Below, piece by piece: positions 44,510 to 53,967 of a stretch of DNA of 64,000 nucleotides (position 1 is the stretch's first letter; each line of letters opens with the position of its first letter). The position numbers were made by a program, and so were the translations under genes. The notes under the pieces were generated by a model, which did no database searches, was not told the DNA's origin, and worked only from the letters and a program-made list of their open reading frames with translations. The stretch is from NCBI GenBank assembly GCA_947623455.1, contig OX392534.1, forward strand, positions 35,283,426 to 35,347,425. The letters run 5' to 3'. The DNA comes from Mimachlamys varia. Lineage: Eukaryota > Mollusca > Bivalvia > Pectinida > Pectinidae.

Positions 44510-46110
44510 AGGAATCTGTGGACAAAATATACCCCCTTATTAAATATAATAATTTAATCAAATGTTTTCATTGGTATCTGAGATATGTGGCTTACATTCG
44601 TATCTAAATAAATATAACAACAACAAACACAGCTACAGTTATAAGCTAAATGATTTAATAATATCTTATTGTTTAATTGTTCACCGGCTGATTTATAAAG
44701 ACAAAGGCTGCATTGTAGCCTTCGAGAAGGACCGGACAAACTTATGTGTAACATACAAGTAAACAACCTTGTTTACGTGTTACTTAAATGTACATTGTTA
44801 GCCTGAATAAAAATAGACTATCGTCACCAAGCCATTAAACCGAAATCAGCTCGTGGAAGCTACATACAAACAGTTACATGCCAAAAGTCTTTCGATTTTT
44901 TTTATTTTGCTATATATTCTTTGTATTTCCAACTTTTTTTAATGAATTTTCATGACTTAGTTTATGGATGGATTTTGACAATTTTTTGTCATTTGGTACA
45001 GAAAATACAAGGTTTCCTCTCATAATATTTATTTAATTTTCCGTTGTGTATTTATGGAGCTATACAGAATTATCTACACTGCTAATTTCCATGTGACGCC
45101 AATTCTCTATATTACGTTACCAAAATTGAATGTTGTAAAATAAATTATGATTTCTCTAGTTATACATAACGGAAAACAGTGAAAATATTATGAGATGAAA
45201 CAGGAAACGATTCTCTATAAGTACACACAATTTCATTAAAAATATTTGTTTTTTGTGCATGCCTTTGTTTGCATTATTGCCACTCTAAGTGACAAAGCAA
45301 TTTTCTTTTATAAGTTGTATTTATTACAGAAATTCTGGGCCAATTTATACACTGAAGATAGAAAAATAAGAGAAAAAAAAACAATATTCATCAGGAAATT
45401 CAAAAACAGAAATATCGACTTACAAAATTTATGCATAATATTAAACAAATCAGACGAAAATTGTTTCCTTTTTAAGAGAGTAATCGACTTAGATTGATTG
45501 GGGAACTTTCGTACGCAGTTAACGAGTAATTCGGGAAATATCATATTTATGGTTTCTCAAGGCGGAAAGATATTTCCTGCTGCGGTGAATCCACCTTGGT
45601 ATACAGCTATCTTAATCAAGGGGATCATTAATTTGATATTTCCAGAAATATCCATTTTATAACTGTTTTATTATACGTTACTAAATAAAGGTAATTTAAC
45701 AAATGAGCTTACAGTTTTTATATTTATAGCGAACACATCTACAACGAATTCTTTGATATGACGTCCATTTCCCGCCAAGCGCAAATATGAACCACTTAGC
45801 AAATATCACATAATACCCATTACGTAGAATTCCTACATCCACTCAGGTAAATATCAACACTGCTTTCGAACATATAACATATATTGAGCCCTGTGACCCC
45901 GCAATTTGTAATAACGCAATTCGTCTTGATGCTTTCATACTGCTATAAAAAAATACTTATTTTGTTGACGAATTTCAGTCGAAACTCGTCCTTTTGTTGG
46001 GATATTCATGAATCTTGCTTAGTAGACTTATTACCAAAACCCCTCGCTCAAGTATGATTATATGCATATTCCGCGGTTATTTCGTGAGGCTGCGGTGACC
46101 TGATTGGCTA
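44510..46110. other. Spacer upstream of the receptor gene
   Basis: Between the receptor promoter side and the broken PAN-sushi copy. ORFs at 45246 and 45308 are opposite-strand readings of the same AT-rich stretch. No gene seen. Confidence 0.5.
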
Positions 46111-46119
46111 ATTGGTTTC

Positions 46120-46310
46120 AAGTTGCATCATACAGCTATTTCAACCTCCTAGGACTATTCAGTGATGCTAGGGGCCAAAAGGTGGAATACAAATCGCGGA
46201 CAACGAAAATGTGTATATTATGTACAGTACCACTACTCAAATGATATCAATGTGGCAATGGAGGCTCCAGCAAACCTCGGGGACTAAAACATCCACCAGC
46301 ACAGTCTGCC
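46120..46310 (-). mobile_element. R2 element, first of a pair
   Basis: TTCAGTGATGCTAGGGGCCA ... GTGTATATTATGTACAG ... GGAGGCTCCAGCAAACC. Confidence 0.75.
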
Positions 46311-46324
46311 ACCCCATATCATGC

Positions 46325-46455
46325 AAGATGACATAACACACACATATTCTGCACCTTTATTAGTAATAGATATATAGAGAGTATGCCAAAAAAATGAATT
46401 AAACTGCATCTTACTGCTGTTTCGTCCTCCTAGGACTCCTCAGTGATGCTATGCC
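46325..46455 (-). mobile_element. R2 element, second of a pair
   Basis: GATGACATAACACACACATA through TTTCGTCCTCCTAGGACTCC; truncated after CAGTGATGCTA. Same orientation as its neighbour. Confidence 0.7.
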
Positions 46456-46554
46456 AGATATGTTTTGATGAACGTGATTCACTGCATTAAGTCATTAATT
46501 TTAGCAGTTTCCAAGATAAATGAAATCTAGAGCTGAACTAACTATTATGTTACT

Positions 46555-48130
46555 TACTGTCATAGGTAGCGTTGAAACTTCCCCGTTTCTCGTTGTCTTG
46601 ACATTTGTACTGTCTCTATCTCAGAACAACGTTATAAGGTTCATATGAGTAGAAATATATATTGGTAATTAGATTATTCTTATCTTTGTTTTTTGTATAT
46701 CCAATCACTTCTCCCTAGTTTCCGACCAGGTCTTGAGAAAACATAGTATACATCTTTGTCCGGGAGGGATACACATAAGAAGCACACTGACACTTGTACT
46801 GAAGGCATACAAGTATGTTCAACACCACATCTTGTTATTCACAGTGTGTTTTGTCTACAGTAGATGTTAATTGGCAGGGTATACCGAAGATAGGTAGATT
46901 CGTTTAAAGGGTATATACCTATGAGAAGTCAAAAAATTCCTCTATTAAACTTTTTTTTGATATTTATATATTTTTGGATTAGGGACTTCAAGGCAAGACA
47001 GAAAATGCAAAGATAATGATATGTCAGTGTGCTCATTTTTGTACTATGATCGGTCAAAGATACCAATATGCCATAATAAGCGATTTTAATGAATATTGTA
47101 GTTTTGACCAATTGAGGAACATCTTCATACAATATCTTCCGAAATTGTAATCCAAAATGTATGATTGTTTGCAGATATGACAAAAAGAATGTTTTCTTTC
47201 AAGTTATGAAAGTAAAATTTCTCAAACTTAATATGTTTTATTCAGGAAAGAAATTTGAGTTACTCTTATCCCTTAATTTTAATGAGAAAATCCTCATTTT
47301 TTCACATTTTGTTGCAGATTAAACGATGAATAAAAGTCATATTAAACTCTTTTTTTTTAGTATTTAGCGGATTAAAAGAAAATAGGTGTTTCTTTCTAAA
47401 ACAGTAATAAAAGTGGGGGGTTAGCGAGCTAAATTTTTCGTCCCTTTACTATTTGTTTTATTTTTCACAGTTTAAGGTTCAAAAATCAAAACTGCTCCAG
47501 GTACACTATATATATAAAAAAAAATAAAATTGTATAATTATCCACTTTGAAGCATAATATTTCTATAAAATTGAACATTATAAAGTTTTACTGCAAAAAC
47601 GAGCTTGCTATAATTAAAAATGGCCAATCACTGAAGTTTTTAAGTAATCGATCCAGCATCAAAAAAGTTGAAATTTTGGCCTTTGGCGAAGTGCATAGAA
47701 TTGACGGAAATGCGCATATTCAAAATGGCCGCCGAATTTGTATTTTTTTTTTAATTCATGTAAAAAAATGTTCTTCAAGCAACAGACACCTATATTTTTG
47801 ACACAATTTTCAGATGAATAATTATATGCTGTTAAAATTGGTCATACTTTCTTCAAAATAACATAAAATATTTCAACGAGATATAATCGAGGCTTGAACG
47901 TGACTGAAACCTCAGAAGAGTTCATCCTTAAGTATATTACAAAAAACTGATCCGCATGACTCCAGTACCATTGAATATCATTTTCAATACCAATAAGGTT
48001 AATATGTTGAGGAGGGAACACATCTTTTCCATTTTAATTTTGTAACAGCAATAACCGAACCAGTTAGGAAACTACATGATGAGTATACGTCTTACCGAGT
48101 GATTTCAGAGGAACCAATAACTGCGTGTTA
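46555..48130 (-). pseudogene. Broken PAN-sushi paralogue with a 1-kb insertion
   Basis: Minus-strand remains: sushi end at about 46555-46632 (matches 54421-54500), PAN segment at 46693-46905 (matches 56745-56945) and the start/signal region at about 47945-48130 (matches 56960-57140, including GAGGGAACACATCTT). About 1.04 kb of unrelated sequence splits the first exon between 46906 and 47944. Frames are broken and the first intron is reduced to about 60 bp, against 2.1 kb in the intact gene. No C-terminal exon is seen. Confidence 0.7.
46906..47944. other. Insertion of about 1.04 kb in the dead PAN-sushi exon
   Basis: Has no counterpart in the intact paralogue. I find no convincing inverted ends, direct target repeats or coding frame. 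AT-rich. Confidence 0.5.
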
Positions 48131-49040
48131 TCACATACAATGTAAGTGTTGTTTCACCTTACTATCTCGGTACTTTGTCAGATACTAACGAGGTCAATAC
48201 CTACATTCGTTCATGTTAAGTTTATGGCGTATTCATCATATCTCTAGCAGATCACATTAAGCTGAATAATTGATAAAGCCGTTGTAGGATGCACTGAACC
48301 ATGAACCCTTATCGAGAATACGTCGTAAAAAGAATATTGTCTAGATCAATATAGTATAACTTAAGTCATTTGAGAAACAAGGCGAGTATCCTGAACTAAG
48401 ATACCTGGCTCAAGATCCATGAGCGTTCATTAAGGAAATTTCTTAGCTTAAATATTTGCTTAGGAAAGCATTACAAAAATTATAGATTTAAGATTTTAAC
48501 TTTTGTACTTCCTACCTAAAAAGATTTTAAATGTGAGGAATTTTTCTACATTTAGAAACGTTCATTAAATATGGGCCTATTCTAAGATCACTTGAAAAAG
48601 TCTGCATATCTTGTTTGTGTGGAGATTATTATGAAACTATCATTCATCATTGCTTACAATATTGTATACAGGCTCTTAAATATGAGGAATTTTAATGTTT
48701 GCCAAGCGAAGCACTATGTTTAACGAAAATTGAGTATAAAAACACACTTAATGTTTCCAACTGTATAAACAACTTCATGTTTGATACAAGGAAGAACCTG
48801 TAAGTTTGGATTGTTATAAATACACTGTAGTATAAATGATAAAATGCTTATATATGTACTTCAAGTGACTCAATTGGCTGTTGAATTCACATTAATGTTT
48901 ATAAACTATATCTTAATTTTTGGCAGATTTTCCTTTTGATAGTAATGTAAAGTATGAATGCCTAAGTGTTCTGTGATTGTATCTTGATTCTAGTCGGGTG
49001 AATGGTAGATGGTGTTAGTAAATTGTTTTGTCTGAAAGTT
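48130..49040. other. Spacer, nothing recognised
   Basis: AT-rich sequence without exons or ordered repeats. Confidence 0.5.
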
Positions 49041-49049
49041 TTTGCAAAG

Positions 49050-49165
49050 AAAATCAGAGAATACCAAAGCGTTAACAAAACCATCCGAACACAAATTCGA
49101 TTAAACTAAAGGCAAAATAGAAACACAGGAAAATTTACATGGAGACCCTTGTAAAAGTACAAGTC
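49050..49165 (-). mobile_element. R1 3' fragment
   Basis: AATCAGAGAATACCAAAGCG through ATTAAACTAAAGGC to ATTTACATGGAGACCC. Confidence 0.75.
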
Positions 49166-49486
49166 AAGTACAACGTCTTGTACATATGTAACAGCGGCCT
49201 GGATTGGACCCCTTCTCCCCGTTTGATATATAACTGGAATATCGATGGTCTATATAACTATTTACAGATTTAAGATGTTAGGTAATATTTAAACGATAAA
49301 TATGACTAATTGGATTTTTCGATCTTAAAATATCCCCTTTCTGATACATGTACTATTCCGAAACACCTAGTCTTGTTCTTTTCTTTATTCTCAATGGTTT
49401 CCTTTTAAATATTTCCTTTGATTATTTTATGCTCCGAGTCGCCTTCTCTTTTAGAGTTATTAATGCTTGATATGTAATTTGATTAA

Positions 49487-49640
49487 GGATTGAATCTTGC
49501 TTTGCTCGTTTTCATGGGGTAATGAATTGAGTAAGTCTTGAAACAAATTCTATGAACTGCGAAGCAGTTCATGTCGAATTTGTTTCAAGTCCAACTTAAT
49601 TCATCACCCTATGAAATCGAGCAAAGCAAGATTCAAACCT
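49487..49640. repeat. Long foldback hairpin, about 70-bp arms
   Basis: GATTGAATCTTGCTTTGCTC on the left and GAGCAAAGCAAGATTCAAAC on the right. The arms meet at TGAACTGCGAAGCAGTTCA with almost no loop. MITE or foldback element. Confidence 0.8.
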
Positions 49641-49889
49641 TATATTTCAATCGACGTGCATTTCCAATAATTTAACTTGTGAAGACCATTTTCGATAGTT
49701 TGTTCCACGTTGTGGAGCTTGTGAAAGTCTACGCATTAACGTAATGTCAAATATATAGTCCGTCTTAGCAATACAATCAAACAACATTATAATGTGCATT
49801 GATTGTTCAGTACAGCCACATTTTGTAGAAACAAAACATGACCATAGTTAATTATTGCCACATCTAATCTTTTGTTGAATAATTCATAA

Positions 49890-50000
49890 AATAATAAATT
49901 TTCTGACGCGTCATCGCGGAAGAATGATGATTAGACGCGGTGCGCAGGCTCAGCTGCGAATCCGCGCCAGCCATTGTTTTTCTCGGCCTGGAGTCGGAAT
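49890..50000. promoter_or_regulatory. CpG-rich patch with CRE-like site
   Basis: In DNA that is otherwise very AT-rich, this stretch holds many CpGs (GACGCGTCATCGCGGAAG, GACGCGGTGCGCAGG, GAATCCGCGCCAGCC) including TGACGCGTCA. It could be a promoter or a small GC-rich exon of the minus-strand reading at 50464. A minus-strand frame M-A-G-A-D-S-Q-L-S-L-R-T also starts here. Not decided. Confidence 0.3.
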
Positions 50001-50284
50001 GAACTGTTAGTATTTTTTGATTATGGTTGTTTAGATTTGATTTCTTGCTTAGCTTCAATAAAAATGAAAAATTTCTCAAGTGGTTAATTTGTTTCCACGT
50101 TTTTCAAATTACCTCCATTTGCAAAAATCATACGCGCAAGCAATGTTAATCTGGTCAAATTCATCGGCAAATGAAACAAGTTACATTTGGTAGTTTCAGC
50201 GAGTTCAACTTTAGTAAGAATTGAAATATTGAAGTATGAGTTTTAGTATTTAGTTTCGCTTAAATATTTCCACAGCTGAAACAC

Positions 50285-50464
50285 AATATAGCAGTTTAAT
50301 ACCTTCCCGGTATGAGAATAATTTAACGACAACAATTCGGGGTTCTCGTGTTCCTCCTTATCACAAGCTAGTTCGCAGGCCGTCTCCAATGTGTCCCCTA
50401 TATCATCAATCATCCGTGGTGAAATGGACTCTGCCAATATCTCACTCAAGTCCATGAGGAGCAT
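50285..50464 (-). CDS. Unrecognised coding-like exon
   Basis: From ATG at 50464 (or the ATG three codons on) the frame reads M-D-L-S-E-I-L-A-E-S-I-S-P-R-M-I-D-D-I, T-L-E-T-A-C-E-L-A-C-D-K-E-E-H-E-N-P and S-H-T-G-K before GTATTA. Composition is that of a real soluble acidic protein, unlike the surrounding AT-rich noise. A downstream acceptor (GACTCCAG) at about 50000 would join in phase 0 to a GC-rich piece ending after about 18 codons. Function unknown; it might also be part of a transposon. Confidence 0.35.
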
Positions 50465-50639
50465 GCAGTCGATGACTTTCAGTGTTCACAGCTAGCTTTC
50501 ATTTTTGTTTCAAATACACTGCCCACCACTTACCCATTTTCGTCAAAAAAAACAACCCGTACATCTTATTGAAAGGCAAATTATTACATTAACATAACAT
50601 AACATAACAACATTAATAGCATATGTCATCACAAACAAT

Positions 50640-51275
50640 TATTTACAGAAAAGAAACTAGACATATTTCATCGTTTTCTTGATAAGGGTGTCGAGGGACT
50701 TATCAGGACAGGTAACAAAAACCTTGCCAAATCTTTCACTTTCACTTTCAGGTATATCGACGATGTGTTGTCTTTAACAAGAAGTTTAATATAGAATATT
50801 AAATTAGAATAGCAACATCCCTGCTTCTCCATCCTATGGTCGCAATTGATTCGTTATTCTAGGGCTTGCTCTGAATATCGAGATTTTTGTGATAGATGTC
50901 AACTGCTGACGAACAAACTTACGACACAGGGATTCGAGAAATGCAGGTTGATGAAGACAATGGGCAAGATTCATGGTCGCCATCTTGATCTCATCGAGAA
51001 ATATTTTGTACCTTTGTGTGATATGAAGATGGACGTTTTTGAGTTTGCTTGTTATTGTGTTTACTTGTTGTGATTGATAATGATGACTTGGTTCTCATTT
51101 TGAGGATTGATGCTTACTTGGATATGACCAATATTTACATGCCGGGTGTCGTCGATGAAGCAGAAGACGCATACTCTTCCAAAACCTGGTCTTATTCTCT
51201 TTTTTATTCGGATTGTGTCTCTAGTTTAATCGATTTGGAGTTCGGGTTATGGTTTTGTTGACGCTTTGGTATTCT
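50640..51275 (+). mobile_element. Longest R1 retroelement copy with reverse-transcriptase remnants
   Basis: Broken reading frames show F-R-Y-I-D-D-V-L-S (the Y-x-D-D box of a reverse transcriptase) at about 50750 and, further on, I-R-Y-S-R-A-C-S, F-C-D-R-C, and G-R-H-L-D-L-I-E-K-Y-F, a C-terminal block found in a widespread invertebrate RT-protein family (Penelope-like or LINE type; the class cannot be settled here). The 3' tail GTTTAATCGATTTGGAG ... CTTTGGTATTCT is shared with every R1 fragment. Large internal pieces are missing and frames are interrupted, so it is dead. Confidence 0.7.
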
Positions 51276-51284
51276 ATGATATTT

Positions 51285-51450
51285 CTTTTTCTAACAAGGG
51301 GCCCACAGACCTTAACAGCCACCTGTGATTCGATATACACGTAGCTTGTGTTTTAACTCCGGTATTTTATAGGAACAAGAAAACTCAGATTATTGCATGT
51401 AGACCTTTCGTCTGATGTCTGTTCTATTTATAGTAATGGTGACCTTGACC
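51285..51450. repeat. Fragment of bivalve interspersed repeat
   Basis: ACAAGGGGCCCACAGACCTT and GTGACCTTGACCTGTGACC: the same family as 55630-56560, heavily deleted. Confidence 0.6.
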
Positions 51451-51454
51451 TGTG

Positions 51455-51757
51455 ACCTTCAGACCTCCAGAGCAATCGAAAGAAACAGCGTCCAGTGAGG
51501 TTCGTGCTAGACAGGCTCAAAGAAAACTCAAGTTATCGCTCGGAAACATTTTTCCGAAGGATGCAACCGACGACGCTAATAAACTGATCCCTTCATCTCG
51601 CCTTTTTAGACTATACAGAAACTGCATGATGCAATATCAAGTTCATGCATCCAGAATCAAGGAAGATGAATATTTGGTTATAAAAAATCCGAGTCTGTCA
51701 AAGAGTTGTTGTCTTTCAAAGGAAGTGACTGTGATCATAGAGTCATTATATATCTAA
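51455..51757 (+). CDS. Unrecognised coding-like segment
   Basis: After an AG (GACCTTCAG) the frame stays open for about 100 codons with protein-like composition: Q-S-K-E-T-A-S-S-E-V-R-A-R-Q-A-Q-R-K, N-I-F-P-K-D-A-T-D-D-A-N-K, R-L-F-R-L-Y-R-N-C-M-M-Q-Y, then E-D-E-Y-L-V-I-K-N. Just before the stop another frame continues with E-S-V-K-E-L-L-S-F-K, hinting at a frameshift in an old coding copy. No intron partner found. It could be a retrocopy fragment or TE protein. Confidence 0.35.
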   Translation, partial: TFRPPEQSKETASSEVRARQAQRKLKLSLGNIFPKDATDDANKLIPSSRLFRLYRNCMMQYQVHASRIKEDEYLVIKNPSLSKSCCLSKEVTVIIESLYI

Positions 51758-52236
51758 CAGAAGACGTGTTCTCTTTTGGAGCACATATTCTTATTCTTTT
51801 TACAAGTTACAATTTTAGTTACGTTTGTGGCTGTGTTCATATAATTAAAATACTAACCTCAGTAGATAATAAATATCTAAACAACATACACCTGATGTAT
51901 TTGTTTTAAATGTATACATGATTAATTGAAAAGAGAATATCTAACAGTGTCTTCGGTACTACCAAGTATTTTTTACGGCTGGGGGTAATATTTTGATAAA
52001 AGTATAAAAACAATTTAGCCACACTAATGAAAGAAAGTTTAATGAGGAAACGGCATGCCTTTATGATAGTCATGCATATTCAAAACATCAAACAAACCAA
52101 AATTATACTTTCATTTGCCTCAGCAAGCTCTACGGGGAAAATATTTATACCAATCATTTTTTATTCTATTAAACTTTCATTTATTTTAAAGAATTCTTAT
52201 CAACAAAATGTCCCTTACATAATACCAGGAGTTGGC

Positions 52237-53790
52237 GTGGACTTCTGCAACTAAGTATACGTTTTACAGTAACAATTGCACTATGGCAAGTCAAACTGAG
52301 CACGACAATGGACCTTGGACTTATGAAACTAAGTATACGTTTTACAGTTACAATTACACTACGACAAGTCAAACTGTGCACGGCAATGGACCTTGGACTT
52401 ATGAAACTAAGTATACGTTTTACAGTTACAATTACACTACGACAAGTCAAACTGTGCACGGCAATGAACCTTGGACTTATGAAACTAAGTATACGTTTTA
52501 CATTACAATTCCACTATGACAAGTCAAACTGAGCACGGCAATGGACCTTGGACTTATGAAACTAAGTGTACGTTTTAAAGTTACAATTCACTATCATCAC
52601 AAGTCAAACTGAGCACGGCAATGGACCTTGGACTTCTGAAACTAAGTATACGTTTTACAGTTACAATTCCACTATGACAAGTCAAACTGAGCACGGCAAT
52701 GGACCTTGGACTTATGAATCTAAGTATACGTTTTACATTACAATTCCACTATGACAAGTCAAACTGAGCACAGCAATGGACCTTGGACTTATGAAACTAA
52801 GTATACGTTTTACAGTTACTATTCCACTATGACAAGTCAAACTGAGCACGACAATTGACCTTGGACTTATGAAACAAAGTATACGTTTTACAGTTACAAT
52901 TACACTATGACAAATCAAACACTGAGCACGGCAATGGACTTTGGACTTCTGAAACTAAATATACGTTTTACAGTTACGATTCCATTATGACAAGTCAAAC
53001 TGAGCACGGCAATGGACCTTGGACTTATGAAACTAAGTATACGTTTTACATTGCAATTACACTATGACAAATCAAACTGAGCACAGCAATGGACCTTGGA
53101 CTTATGAATCTAAGTATACGTTTTACATTACAATTCCACTATGACAAGTCAAACTGAGCACAGCAATGGACCTTGGACTTATGAAACTAAGTATACGTTT
53201 TACATTGCAATTACACTATGACAAATCAAACTGAGCACAGCAATGGACCTTGGACTTATGAATCTAAGTATACGTTTTACATTACAATTCCACTATGACA
53301 AGTCAAACTGAGCACGGCAAATGGACCTTGGACTTATGAATCTAAGTATACGTTTTACATTACAATTCCACTATGACAAGTCAAACTGAGCACAGCAATG
53401 GACCTTGGACTTATGAAACTAAGTATACGTTTTACAGTTACTATTCCACTATGACAAGTCAAACTGAGCACGACAATGGACCTTTGACTTATGAAACAAA
53501 GTATACGTTTTACAGTTACAATCACACTATGACAAATCAAACACTGAGCACGGCAATGGACTTTGGACTTCTGAAACTAAGTATACGTTTTACAGTTACG
53601 ATTCCATTATGACAAGTCAAACTGAGCACGGCAATGGACCTTGGACTTATGAAACTAAGTATACGTTTTACATTGCAATTACACTATGACAAATCAAACT
53701 GAGCACAGCAATGGACGTTGGACTTCTGAAACTAAGTATACGTTTTACATTACGATTACACTATGACAAGTCAAACTGAGCACGGCAATG
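52237..53790. repeat. About 78-bp tandem array grown from the end of the PAN-sushi gene
   Basis: About 20 units of 75-78 bp, each with GACCTTGGACTTATGAAAC, AAGTATACGTTTTACA and TGACAAGTCAAACTGAGCAC. On the minus strand the first unit contains the last codons and TGA of the PAN-sushi gene, and later units keep the same stop-codon segment. A higher-order period of about 622 bp (eight units) is visible: the minus-strand frames at 52733-52918 and 53355-53540 are nearly identical. Units of 78 bp keep frame and those with one- or two-base losses shift it, producing scattered short ORFs that are not genes. Confidence 0.9.
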
Positions 53791-53967
53791 GACCTTGGAA
53801 TTTTAAATCAGACCAGGAACCATCCATCAGACACACTCGTTCATAGCAAAATGCTGCATATAGGTAGACAGATTTTGATCCGATGATGATACCGTTTCCC
53901 ATTTGAAAGTATGATGGAATACTTGGTACTAAGACTCCGGGTAAAGTTTCCTCCGGTTTTCCACATT
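53771..53967 (-). CDS. PAN-sushi gene exon 3: C-terminal module and stop
   Basis: 197 nt: two bases completing a Lys codon, 64 codons and TGA. The acceptor is TTTGCACAG. The product has C-G-K-P near the start, V-C-L-M-D-G-S-W-S-D in the middle and P-C-S-V at the end. The exon at 4805-5001 has exactly the same length and pattern (C-G-S-L, V-C-Q-S-D-G-T-W-S-D), so this is a shared family module. The last nine codons lie inside a tandem repeat array (52237-53790). Confidence 0.72.

Noticed and set aside
52181..53612. Multiple short ORFs on both strands
   Set aside because: Products of the 78-bp array; frames shift with one-base indels between units.
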